NCBI GenBank assembly: GCA_027064885.1
Contig: JAMOOZ010000191.1
Location: 1-38,261 of the forward strand
Source: Desulfurococcales archaeon
Lineage (GTDB): Archaea > Thermoproteota > Thermoprotei_A > Sulfolobales > NBVN01
DNA length: 38,261 nt
Direction of reading: 5' to 3'
A program made the position numbers and the translations under genes. The notes below the pieces were generated by a model. It was not told the DNA's origin. It ran no database searches and saw nothing but the letters and a program-made list of their open reading frames with translations. Of the stretch, positions 17,135-25,711 are shown piece by piece (position 1 is the stretch's first letter; every line of letters begins with the position of its first letter).

Positions 17135-17485
17135 TCATAAACCTCTATATGATTTGTGTTCTATAATTACTAGTAGCCTAGGCTTGGGTTCTAGCTGGCG
17201 GACTATAGATACTATTCTCTTGGCTAGTCTCGGTGTTTCATCCCTTGAGGGATGACAGGAGATTATAGATTACTCCGTTTCTCACTAAAGATAATAGGCT
17301 TGGTGTTGTGAAGTCTAGTCTCTCGTCGATATTGTTCTCTTAAGCTCGTTTGCTATATTGACTAATTCCTTGTCACTAATGCCTCGGATACCTAGATCTT
17401 GTAAACGAACGATATCCATACCGTATTACTTTAGGAAAGTCATTAGTCCTCTAGGTATGTTTTCATCTACTAGGAGTCTCAGCAA
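17135..17485 (-). pseudogene. DUF5615-type PIN-like toxin, several disruptions
   Basis: The start is TTG 17485, inside the 3' end of the DUF433 antitoxin. Translation gives LRLLVDENIPRGLMTFLK, a TAA, then YGMDIVRLQDLGIRGISDKE and a frame change after STRD. LDFTTPSLLSLVRNGVIY follows, then a second frame change to DETPRLAKRIVSIVRQLEPK and PRLLVIIEHKSYRGL before TGA. The order matches DUF5615 (Mut7-C-like) proteins, with LLVDEN at the start and TRDLDF in the middle. At least one stop and two shifts make a functional protein very unlikely. Confidence 0.75.
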
Positions 17486-17720
17486 CAACTACAACCCTCC
17501 TTAACGCTTTAGACGCGAACTTCAGGGCCTCATATGCTGCTTCTAAAGGTATCTCAAACTCCTCAGCAACCTCCTCGGGTTTCCAGCCAGCAGCAAGCAT
17601 TTCCAATATATCATCAACAGTTATCCTCGCACCTTTAACAGTAGGCCTACCGCCACGTCGGCCAGGAACAATCTCGAGCCACTTATAGCCAGGCAATACA
17701 ACCATTTCAACTACCGTCAA
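17463..17720 (-). CDS. DUF433-family antitoxin
   Basis: This 85-residue protein has the DUF433 pattern GGRPTVKGARITVDDILEML, then GWKPEEVAEEFEIPLEAAYE, a helix-turn-helix-like fold used by antitoxins of DUF5615 toxins. Its 3' end overlaps the start of the decayed toxin. The antitoxin reading frame is undamaged. It probably binds DNA as an autorepressor in intact systems; no operator is evident here. Confidence 0.8.
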   Translation of the reverse strand: MTVVEMVVLPGYKWLEIVPGRRGGRPTVKGARITVDDILEMLAAGWKPEEVAEEFEIPLEAAYEALKFASKALRRVVVVAETPSR

Positions 17721-18074
17721 GTAGCGTCATCGCCTTTCCTTGCCTAGTGTTTCTGAAAGCATGACTAAAATAACTCACACCTTAGACATAATCTATACTT
17801 ACATGTCCTAGTGCTAGCTCCTTATATATCTCTTTACATTAGAGTATCCTTTAAGGACTCTATGCCTTTCATAACCATATGTTCAGAACAACTTTTTAGA
17901 AACATAACGCCTCCAAGGAAGAAACTATGATACATGAAGCATTCCCTAAGGTGTTGAGCAACTTTAACCTGGTTAGCTGTCCCTTGTGAAGAAACCGGAT
18001 CTAAGAGGGCTAGCATTTATTAATTCACTAATGGAAGGTGTTTGGGCCCCATGGTTAATATTAACAACTTTGTT
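17721..18074. other. Intergenic spacer
   Basis: About 350 bases lie between the DUF433 start and the TetR stop. A 60-codon frame on the minus strand (17834-18016) has no ribosome-binding site or recognisable motif and is not called. I see no RNA gene. Confidence 0.5.
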
Positions 18075-18623
18075 TTAAATACAGGTTATTATGTCTATTA
18101 GATTTTTCACGAAAGTTTCCTCGGGTATGTCTTTAGGTCTTCTGAGTATATAGCACATTAATCCTCCGAAGAAGGCTCTTAGAGCTACTTTTCCCTTAAT
18201 CGAGGACTTACCAAATACTCTTTCTGCTACCTCACTGGTTTTTTCTTCGCATAAACTGTTCATTTTTTCTGCTATCTCTTTGTATAGTGACTCCAAAGAC
18301 ATAGTATGTAAAAGAAGGCTACGTTGAACTGGATTCTTGTATTTTTTCATGTAGCCTTTTCCGATGCACTCAAGTATTTTCTTACCATTCAAGCCTGATT
18401 CTAGGCATGAATCAATAATTTCCAGTGGGAGACTTCGTTTAGCAACCTCTATAATCAGTTCTTGTTTGCTCCTAAAGTACCAGAATATTAGGCCCTTAGA
18501 AACTCCGGCTTCCTTAGCTATGAGGTGTACTGGTGCCTTGAAAAAACCGTATCTTGAAAAAACCCTCATTGCAGCTAGTATAATTCTCTCTTTTACAAGC
18601 TCCTTTTCCTTATATCCAATCAT
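18075..18623 (-). CDS. TetR-family transcriptional regulator
   Basis: This 182-residue protein has an N-terminal TetR helix-turn-helix, RIILAAMRVFSRYGFFKAPV then IAKEAGVSKGLIFWYFRSKQ (residues about 13-55). The ligand-binding C-terminal domain is helical and variable. Its ATG overlaps the stop of the upstream transporter by 4 bases (ATGA), so it is co-transcribed and probably controls that operon. The likely target is the pair of 13-bp repeats upstream of the transporter's TATA box. The inducer is unknown. Confidence 0.88.
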   Translation of the reverse strand: MIGYKEKELVKERIILAAMRVFSRYGFFKAPVHLIAKEAGVSKGLIFWYFRSKQELIIEVAKRSLPLEIIDSCLESGLNGKKILECIGKGYMKKYKNPVQRSLLLHTMSLESLYKEIAEKMNSLCEEKTSEVAERVFGKSSIKGKVALRAFFGGLMCYILRRPKDIPEETFVKNLIDIITCI

Positions 18624-19681
18624 GGCTCTCTACCTGTTTCCCCGAGTATTCTTTTTATAATATGTGCTACTGAAATATATAGCGTCGCTACTAGGGGTTG
18701 TATAGCCGGAATTAACGCTGCCGGGAGGGCAGCGGTTGGGCCTATAGCCAGAACAGCCATAGTTGCTGCAACGCTTTCATTCTTTGTCAGAGATATAAAT
18801 GCCATAGCCATGTGGTCTCTATACTTTATGCCTAATATCTTACTGGCGGCTATGATAGTCAATATAATTACCGTGTAGACTGTTAACTGTGCTGAGATGA
18901 TATATAGTGCTAGACTCGGGTTTGATATGAGTAGTTTGGCTTTATTAGCTATTAGAACACCTATTAGTGCCAACATGAAGGTTATCGTCCATATGGATAA
19001 GTAGGGCTTTATTCTCTTCATTATCTTATTCTCCACGTATTCTTTAGCATTTTTATCATTAATTTCAGATACCTGTACTAGCTTCTTAGCCCTTCTCGTT
19101 ATGAAACAGTACCTTATTATTTGCCCGAGAATCAGCGGGAAAAGCAGAGCTACCATGACTGATTTTGCTAGAACAGTTACTGGCAAACTAATGTGAACGC
19201 TCTGTGCATATATTGCTACATATGAGGGCGCGGCAAACAGTGCTATAAGTATACTCAAAATAACCAGGACTGTCGCGAGTTCTATATTGCCCCCAGCAAG
19301 CATAACGTAGGCTACCGAAGCGCTTGATGCAGGCACAGAATTGGCGGCAATATATCCTATACCAATGACCTTATGACCAATATGGCTTGCAAACACCATC
19401 GCGAGTAGTGGCGTAATAACGAATATTATAATTATCGCGACTATTACCTCCTTTAGCTTTGATCGTAGCTCTTTTCCCATCCTCTCAGATCGCAACTGTA
19501 TCATCGATGGAAGAAGCGTTCCTATAGCGAGGGAGAGTATCATATTTTTAATCATTTCTTTATGAGCCTTGAAATAACTTGCATTATAATATCCGATGGG
19601 AAGAGCGATTAGAATTATTAGTATCACGTAGACTATTAGATATTTCTTTAGGTGAGTAGCTACTCTTGTTGCATTCACCAT
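18620..19681 (-). CDS. BASS/ACR3-superfamily membrane transporter
   Basis: This 353-residue integral membrane protein has about nine or ten hydrophobic segments and the bile acid:sodium symporter superfamily pattern. The SVPASSASVAYVMLAGGN stretch and the later SLTKNESVAATMAVLAIG stretch resemble the two unwound-helix regions of that fold. Relatives move arsenite (ACR3), bile acids or other organic anions; the substrate cannot be told. A lysine-rich loop lies in the middle (about residues 190-220). It is the first gene of a two-gene operon with a TetR regulator, a layout common for efflux of toxic compounds. The ATG is at 19681. Confidence 0.75.
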   Translation of the reverse strand: MVNATRVATHLKKYLIVYVILIILIALPIGYYNASYFKAHKEMIKNMILSLAIGTLLPSMIQLRSERMGKELRSKLKEVIVAIIIIFVITPLLAMVFASHIGHKVIGIGYIAANSVPASSASVAYVMLAGGNIELATVLVILSILIALFAAPSYVAIYAQSVHISLPVTVLAKSVMVALLFPLILGQIIRYCFITRRAKKLVQVSEINDKNAKEYVENKIMKRIKPYLSIWTITFMLALIGVLIANKAKLLISNPSLALYIISAQLTVYTVIILTIIAASKILGIKYRDHMAMAFISLTKNESVAATMAVLAIGPTAALPAALIPAIQPLVATLYISVAHIIKRILGETGREP

Positions 19682-19714
19682 ACACGACCACCGAGTCAGT
19701 AGTAGTTGGAGGTA

Positions 19715-19724
19715 CCTTATAAAC
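19715..19724 (-). promoter_or_regulatory. TATA box of the transporter-tetR operon
   Basis: GTTTATAAGG on the minus strand is a good archaeal TATA box about 35 bases before the transporter ATG, giving a short leader. Confidence 0.6.
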
Positions 19725-19727
19725 TTA

Positions 19728-19753
19728 CCGGTCAGTCAATCCAGTTAGTCAAT
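19728..19753 (-). promoter_or_regulatory. Tandem 13-bp repeat, candidate TetR operator
   Basis: Read on the minus strand, ATTGACTAACTGG (19753-19741) is followed directly by ATTGACTGACCGG (19740-19728), matching at 11 of 13 positions. The pair abuts the TATA box on its upstream (BRE) side. The second copy runs into an ACCGGT palindrome. Placement next to the promoter of a TetR-linked operon suggests binding by that regulator; this is inference. Confidence 0.55.
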
Positions 19754-20225
19754 CAAGCTTTCTCAAGGAAGATAACAGGAATTAACGATTAATTGGTGTT
19801 ATTAATCCAGTAAAGCAAATAATCGGTACACATTTGATTTAAAAATACGATGAAAATGTGCAACTATAAAGTATTGCTCCAGAAACTTTGCTTCTTGGCA
19901 GCATGTCCATTACAAGTATTTTACCTACTCTTCCTGAGATTTATAGAGATTTATAAACTCAAAAGTATATAGGGTTACCAATATTAAGGTTTCCTCTCTG
20001 GGTATTGACTGAATGGTACTGTTCTTAAAAATCTCGGACAGGAACAGGAATATTTTAAGTGTCGTCAGGAGCTGGCAATTCGAGCTTTAAGTTCGACGGT
20101 TTGTTTCAAGTAACTAATTCTTAACGTGAATTCATTTTGATATGTAATTAGTAATACGTTATTGTTTTTGTGCCCTAAGAGGGCATCCTGGGAATTTAGT
20201 TACAAAACTTGTGTACGACCTTCTA
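19754..20225. other. Intergenic spacer
   Basis: About 470 AT-rich bases lie between the transporter promoter and the secreted-protein stop. I find no credible frame, tRNA or clear hairpin. Confidence 0.5.
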
Positions 20226-20891
20226 TCATTTTTGATTAAACTGGCTGAATGAGGAAGTTATGACCAGGTTATACTCTCCCGGCTCTAGCTTTAGTATGAG
20301 TACTATTATTGCGTAGTCTCCGGGATCAAGCATTATTGGCGGTGAGGTAGTTCTTGGTGGCAGGATTAATCCCCTTATAGCGTTCCAGAGGGTTGTGGGT
20401 AAATGAGTTATTGGACCATAATATACTCTTTTGTAAATGGACCATATGCCGCCAGAGGGATTCTGGTCGTAAATACTCACGCCTTGAAGGGTTACTGGTA
20501 TTGTGCCGTAGTTCTTAACCAGTATTCCTATCAAGACGTAGTGGTTTCTACTACCGTGGCAGTTACGGCAAGAACCACCATCATGGTAGTGATGGTTATC
20601 ACATAGGCTTATGTCAAGGATCAAGGAGCTGCCGTCAGCACTTAAGTAGAGCTCGTCAGGAGGAAGCCGTGTTACGTTACTTGCGCAACATCCATGACAC
20701 ACGCAGTGTGTTTCTATAAGGTATCCCTTAAAGAACCGTATCCCGGGATCGAATGAGCCAGTATTTACTGACACGTTAATTCCTAAGTGTGTACTCCACA
20801 TAGCTGACACGGGAATAACTATGAAGAAGAGGAGAAGAGCTGAAGTAAGTATTGCCCGGCTTCCTCTACTATCTCTTATATTTATATTCAA
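20226..20891 (-). CDS. Secreted or membrane-anchored Cys/His-rich protein with a CxxCH motif, unknown function
   Basis: This 221-residue protein has an N-terminal hydrophobic signal segment (about 13-30) and an exported beta-rich body. Two metal-ligand-like clusters are seen: THCVCHGCC at 61-69, and CDNHHYHDGGSCRNCH at 97-112. The second includes CxxCH (108-112), the covalent heme c motif. The rest resembles beta-sandwich pilin-like or camelysin-like secreted proteins (GINVSVNTGSFDPG after the signal). The start is TTG 20891, supported by GAGGTG 8 bases upstream. I do not recognise a named family. It could bind heme, an Fe-S cluster, zinc or copper. Confidence 0.7.
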   Translation of the reverse strand: MNINIRDSRGSRAILTSALLLFFIVIPVSAMWSTHLGINVSVNTGSFDPGIRFFKGYLIETHCVCHGCCASNVTRLPPDELYLSADGSSLILDISLCDNHHYHDGGSCRNCHGSRNHYVLIGILVKNYGTIPVTLQGVSIYDQNPSGGIWSIYKRVYYGPITHLPTTLWNAIRGLILPPRTTSPPIMLDPGDYAIIVLILKLEPGEYNLVITSSFSQFNQK

Positions 20892-21044
20892 CAGTTTAAC
20901 ACCTCATGCAAATCAACCGTATCTTTAAGAGTTAAAACATTTGTGTACTAGAGATTCTCTTCTGGAGCCTTAAGTTTGAAGCGCATCTTTCTGCGGTGAT
21001 CTAATTAAGGTTTGCTAATACTCACAACCTATGGGTGTGATGCT

Positions 21045-21581
21045 TTGAGAGTGCTGATAATATCGGACACGCACGATAATTTAGGTAATGTAGACTACCT
21101 AATCAGGAACGTTATACCAAAGGAGAAACCTCAGCTTATAGTGCATTTAGGGGATTTCACCTCGCCCTTCACGTTGCTGAGGCTAAAGAAATCGGGAATA
21201 CCGATAATTGGTGTCCTCGGTAATAATGACGGTGACGTCAGTATGCTTAGAGAAATAGAACATAGAGTAGCTCCGCAACCTGTAGAAACAAACCTGGGAG
21301 GGTTCTCTACATTCTTGATGCATGGATTCAAAGATGCGGCACTCACCGAGAAAATAGCTACTGCTATTGCTTTATCAGGTTATTACCAGCTAGTTCTTTT
21401 TGGTCACACACACAGGTATAAAATTGAGCAAAAAGGCAGAACACTGTTAGTAAATCCTGGGGCATTAAGTGGATATCTAGCTGAAGATGCAACTTACGCC
21501 GTACTTGATACAACGTCAAGGAATGTTAAGGTAAAAAAGTTGCGTGCAATGAATATCCTTGTCGAAGGAAAGGTACTGTGA
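21045..21581 (+). CDS. MJ0936/YfcE-type metallophosphoesterase
   Basis: This 178-residue calcineurin-like phosphodiesterase has the metal-binding motifs SDTHDN at the N-terminus, HLGDF, GVLGNNDGD, MHGF and GHTHRY, in that order. Such proteins hydrolyse phosphodiesters with two metals; the natural substrate is usually unknown. The start is taken as TTG 21045, which gives LRVLIISDTHDN as in the family; a longer frame from 21012 adds an unrelated leader. It converges on the pilus operon, the two stops being only 2 bases apart. Confidence 0.88.
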   Translation: MRVLIISDTHDNLGNVDYLIRNVIPKEKPQLIVHLGDFTSPFTLLRLKKSGIPIIGVLGNNDGDVSMLREIEHRVAPQPVETNLGGFSTFLMHGFKDAALTEKIATAIALSGYYQLVLFGHTHRYKIEQKGRTLLVNPGALSGYLAEDATYAVLDTTSRNVKVKKLRAMNILVEGKVL

Positions 21582-21583
21582 AG

Positions 21584-23383
21584 CTACGACTTAAATGAAA
21601 CTGCCCTTGGCCTAGGGTCAGGCGATATTCTGACGATCCCTTCACCTCTACCAAGCAATGTTGTGAATCGCTGTATCTCACGTAAAGGAAAGTGCATGAA
21701 ACCAGTCAGTGATTCCCAATAACCGGGGTCTGGTGAGGCCATAGCAACAAGCAAACCTAAATTATTGGTTACACCGGAACCCAATACACGAAGATCGTCA
21801 ATACTTTGCGTAGCTATGCATACCATTACACCATAACTTCTTCCAAGGCGCATAAGCGAAGAGACCTCCTCAGTTAGTTTTTGAATGTACAACCATCCCT
21901 CATCAAGCACTAATGCGGTCTTGAAGTGAAAGGGCCTGGCAGAGGGTCTGGATGCTTGTATAGATGCCTTGACCGCTGACGACATATAACATATTGCTAG
22001 GTTCACTAGGTTACGGCTACTTGACGCGATCTTACTTTCATCAAGCACTACAACCTCTCTTAAGCCTCCATGTAGAGCTTCGAGCATAAGAGATGAAAGG
22101 CTTGCCCCAGAACCAGTGCTTACGGATTTGACTTCTGACACTATGCGAGAAACTGCGTAGGTTATGTATGGTTCTTCGTAGGACTCAACGTACTGTCTTA
22201 AGCAGTCTAGCAAATCCTGGCACCCAATATTCAGCGAGTACTCAATCCCCCTATAGATAGCAGATACCATTTCTTTTTTGTTTAAGAGTTCATAGGACTT
22301 AACGATAACATCTGTCAGGACTCCCGAACAAAGGCGTTTCGGGTAAAGCTTGCTTAAGCCATTTAAATTGAGTTCCAAGTCCTCGCCTAGAACATAGTGC
22401 TTGAAGGGTACTCCATGACGTTCAAGCCTGAGAGGGTATTCTCCTTTTATATCAAGTATTATTGACCCTTTACCAAAGAATGAAAGTAACCTACTCACCA
22501 ATACTGCTAGGAACTCCGTCTTACCGGATCCTGTGGGACCGACTACTAACACATGTGGCGATAATGACTTAGATATATCCCAAAATACTCTTTCACCAGA
22601 ATCGGGATCCTTGCCTAAGTAAATACCCTTAGAAGAGGTGGTAGTGAGAGCTGTACTAGATATTATGAAAGGATACAATAAGGTTGTCGCCGCGCTAGCA
22701 AATGTTCTTAGGCCAGCGAACTTTAGAGAAAGTCCTGCAATACCATTACCTCTTGGCCAAGGGCTACATCGAAAAAATAGCCTACGAATGAAATGTTTCC
22801 TTATTCCTTTCACAGGGCTCACCCTTATGCCAAGGGATGAGAAAGTGTTCCTAACTATACGGCACCTTCTCTCCAATTCCTCTGTAGCTTGTTTGATATC
22901 TTCGCCGCAAGCCTCCACAACCAGTAATGCTATCATGCTAATTGGTGGTATTCCGTCCTTAACTATGGTATCCCGTACCTTCCTAAGGTGCTGTAGCTTC
23001 TTACGAACATTAACTGCTGATGGATTACTTTCAAGCATGATTTCCAGTGTGGAAATGCGTTTTTCAAGTACCTTTAGATACTCATCCTTATCTATAGGTA
23101 CAACATATGTTCTAATCTCTAGTGGGAAGCCTAGGTTTAATGTTTTGAAGTAGCCTCTAAGGTAGTGAAGTAGGTCAGCTACCCCCATATCAGCAAGGGT
23201 TTCAGAGATGTTTTCCACTAGCAGTAACTTACGGCAACAAATGTTATTCCTGTGCCTCATGATTACATAATCCCCCTGAATTTCAAAGTCGCGATGTTCA
23301 TCACTAGTATGCGGTTTCCTAGAAAGTTTTCTACTTAGGGACGGCACATTAACCCTAAGTGATTTAAGCATGTTTTTGAGCAT
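21584..23383 (-). CDS. VirB4/HerA-type ATPase, CedB-like DNA-translocation ATPase
   Basis: This 599-residue protein has Walker A GPTGSGKT at 282-289, Walker B LVLDE at 491-495 and the sensor ATQS at 524-527. A VirB4-like N-terminal domain precedes these, with one hydrophobic stretch around 225-245. The block KGIYLGKDPDSGERVFWDI just before Walker A is typical of VirB4/HerA. In Sulfolobales the similarly sized CedB powers DNA import in the Ced system, which is related to conjugation machinery. Here the gene is last in the pilus operon, 6 bases after the unknown gene. That it moves DNA is inference from family and context; it could instead pump protein or energise the pilus. Confidence 0.8.
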   Translation of the reverse strand: MLKNMLKSLRVNVPSLSRKLSRKPHTSDEHRDFEIQGDYVIMRHRNNICCRKLLLVENISETLADMGVADLLHYLRGYFKTLNLGFPLEIRTYVVPIDKDEYLKVLEKRISTLEIMLESNPSAVNVRKKLQHLRKVRDTIVKDGIPPISMIALLVVEACGEDIKQATEELERRCRIVRNTFSSLGIRVSPVKGIRKHFIRRLFFRCSPWPRGNGIAGLSLKFAGLRTFASAATTLLYPFIISSTALTTTSSKGIYLGKDPDSGERVFWDISKSLSPHVLVVGPTGSGKTEFLAVLVSRLLSFFGKGSIILDIKGEYPLRLERHGVPFKHYVLGEDLELNLNGLSKLYPKRLCSGVLTDVIVKSYELLNKKEMVSAIYRGIEYSLNIGCQDLLDCLRQYVESYEEPYITYAVSRIVSEVKSVSTGSGASLSSLMLEALHGGLREVVVLDESKIASSSRNLVNLAICYMSSAVKASIQASRPSARPFHFKTALVLDEGWLYIQKLTEEVSSLMRLGRSYGVMVCIATQSIDDLRVLGSGVTNNLGLLVAMASPDPGYWESLTGFMHFPLREIQRFTTLLGRGEGIVRISPDPRPRAVSFKS

Positions 23384-23389
23384 GCCTTC

Positions 23390-25705
23390 TCACCTAGGAA
23401 ATTTTAATCCCGGAGTAATGCGAAGAATTGTTTCGGCTGTTTTTACAGCATTCTGTAGTAGCAGTTGTAGGACTTCCTTAGGTTTTACTTTACACTGGGA
23501 AATCCTGTCCATGCCAACGGGAATTACTACTATGTTCAGACCATTTAAGATATCGTGAACTGAGCATCTCATAGAGAAACTTATTTCATTTTCTACGAGT
23601 GTTCGTACAAGTGTGTCCCCGCACTTAATACTAATCAGAGAAGGTATGTTTGTTTTAAGCTTCAGAGTAGTCTCTATCGTATCTCTGCTGCGCATCTCGA
23701 GCTTCGCAAGGCGTACACTCACATGGAGATCTTTGGGTAAGGTGATAGATGTGCCTCTACAAATTATGCCTCCTTCCCTGCTTTTGCCATTGACTACATT
23801 AAAAGCAGGGCCATTAGTAATTACATATTTAGTAGTGCATTCTACTACGTGTTCCTTATGCCATACATAGTCATCATTCACAAGTTCCTCGGTCACCAAC
23901 AGCGGTTCCAGACACTCTGAAACCACCACGTTGCCTATACCTTCAAAAACCCGGCCGTTACTGCAAGATACCTGAAGCTTAGCTCCCTTTATACTTCTTA
24001 TGATTGTTTTACTATTATCTAAGTGATCAATAATTAGTTTGCTTGAGTCTAAGGGATTATTTAGGACGTACTTACTTAGGTCTATTATTGATCTGCCAAC
24101 TTTATACATGTCGCCTCTATTATATTTGAGAATAACTTCTAGGGGGATTTTGGAACTATCTTTACTGTAGCCGGTTATTTCCAGGACAAACTTACGGGAA
24201 TTGCTTAACGTGCATTCTTTCTTAAGTAACCTTACATGATAATTGCTTAGTGAGCTACAGCTTAGTTCAAGGGAAGGTTCTTCAGGTACAGGGGATAAGA
24301 TCATTGCTTCCAATATTGCTTTGAAGTTACAATTCGACTCCTTTATGTATCCTCCCTTAAGGAATACACAGTGCGTTAGTGATAGCCTACCTAAACTTGG
24401 TTCCTTCGACGCTATATGGAAGCTTGATGATATATGATATATAGGTAACTTCGCACTAAGTATGGCACTACCACTCCAGCCAAGTCTTCGGGGTCTTAAA
24501 GCTACTATCGCCTTAGAGCCCGTAGCTACTGTGTTAACTGTGATAATTGGTCCTTTCACCCTGTAGTTACTTCCTGGAGACCAGGGTTCTATCTCCACGA
24601 TTGCATATCCGTCGTAATCCACAAAATCTCTTAGAACTTTGATTTTGGGATTGAAGAATTCGAAGGGACTTAGGATAGCTATTCCTTCATTGACGATGCA
24701 TAGCACAGGACCCTCAGCAGTCGGCACGCATGATTTAGCATGTACTTCACCTGAGACTCTTCTGGAGGCATTGATTATGATGTATCTATCGGCTTTTGCC
24801 CTTATAGCAATAATAGGTTTACTTGATGCTATTTCTTTAGATGGAAGGTCTGTGAGTTTAAAAAGAGTATTCCCATGAAGTAAGTATGTCCCCGTACTGT
24901 CTGAGAGTACAGCATCTGCAGCATCATAGCATACAATGCATTGCGGTTTAATGTCTACTAAGGGTTCTAGGACACCACCTAAGTATTTTGTTAGTAAATT
25001 GTTTTCAACATCAAAGTAGTATTCGCTATTCCCGCAGCTAGCGAGCGGGAGAAGGTCAGCAGGAATTGCGTGAATGCCGTCATATGTTATTGCATAGTAC
25101 TCCTCATTATTACATTTAATAACACAGAGGGAGTCCCCGCATACTGCGCTGTTTGGTATGCAGTTCGTTATTCTATATTCTCGAAAAAGCCCTCTCAATG
25201 GGTCAATTATTAGAGCTAGAGCTTCTCCTCGAATATTACCTGCTATTAGCTGGGTCCAGGGACCTCTAGCCATGACTACGTTTCTAATTTCTACAATGTC
25301 ATTACTCGTAGGAGATAGTACTCTAGCGCGGTTCTTATTCGTGCATAGGAGTAATACTTTATCATGTACCCGGAATGCCCTTGATAGATCTTTCTTGCAT
25401 CTTAACTTCTTGCTACGACCGATAGTAATGAAGAATTCATCTTCGGTCATCCTTATCAGAGAGTTTGCAACACCACGGAACTTTCCTTTTCGTGAGTTAT
25501 CTTGTGCGCTTATCTTTCTTAGGTACAGGTCAGCCCCCCTAAGAAATACTTCGTAAAATACTTCATCTAGTGGGAGTTCACTTATGTGTTTCTTCACTAA
25601 ATATATGTGACCGTGCCGTAGAATCAATAGATGCTCTACCTTTTCAGGGAAGGGCTCCTGAAAGAGGGCATCCCAATGAACTAAATTAAGCGGTCGGGGG
25701 ATCAT
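23390..25705 (-). CDS. Large protein of unknown function in the pilus operon (UpsX-like by position)
   Basis: This 771-residue protein has no clear signal peptide or membrane segment. The first 450 or so residues have short beta-strand-rich repeats (for example GTYLLHGNTLFKL, GPVLCIVNEGIAILSP) like a beta-propeller; the remainder is also beta-rich. There are many Cys, some in paired settings (CIVCYDAAD, SLTHCVFLKGG). It lies 6 bases from each neighbour, so it is certainly co-transcribed. Sulfolobus Ups pilus operons also carry a large protein of unknown role (UpsX) with UpsE and UpsF; the match here is by place and size, not by a motif I can point to. Confidence 0.65.
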   Translation of the reverse strand: MIPRPLNLVHWDALFQEPFPEKVEHLLILRHGHIYLVKKHISELPLDEVFYEVFLRGADLYLRKISAQDNSRKGKFRGVANSLIRMTEDEFFITIGRSKKLRCKKDLSRAFRVHDKVLLLCTNKNRARVLSPTSNDIVEIRNVVMARGPWTQLIAGNIRGEALALIIDPLRGLFREYRITNCIPNSAVCGDSLCVIKCNNEEYYAITYDGIHAIPADLLPLASCGNSEYYFDVENNLLTKYLGGVLEPLVDIKPQCIVCYDAADAVLSDSTGTYLLHGNTLFKLTDLPSKEIASSKPIIAIRAKADRYIIINASRRVSGEVHAKSCVPTAEGPVLCIVNEGIAILSPFEFFNPKIKVLRDFVDYDGYAIVEIEPWSPGSNYRVKGPIITVNTVATGSKAIVALRPRRLGWSGSAILSAKLPIYHISSSFHIASKEPSLGRLSLTHCVFLKGGYIKESNCNFKAILEAMILSPVPEEPSLELSCSSLSNYHVRLLKKECTLSNSRKFVLEITGYSKDSSKIPLEVILKYNRGDMYKVGRSIIDLSKYVLNNPLDSSKLIIDHLDNSKTIIRSIKGAKLQVSCSNGRVFEGIGNVVVSECLEPLLVTEELVNDDYVWHKEHVVECTTKYVITNGPAFNVVNGKSREGGIICRGTSITLPKDLHVSVRLAKLEMRSRDTIETTLKLKTNIPSLISIKCGDTLVRTLVENEISFSMRCSVHDILNGLNIVVIPVGMDRISQCKVKPKEVLQLLLQNAVKTAETILRITPGLKFPR

Positions 25706-25711
25706 GCCGGA

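Noticed and set aside
17834-18016. 60-codon minus-strand frame
   Set aside because: No start signal, no recognisable pattern and unusual composition.
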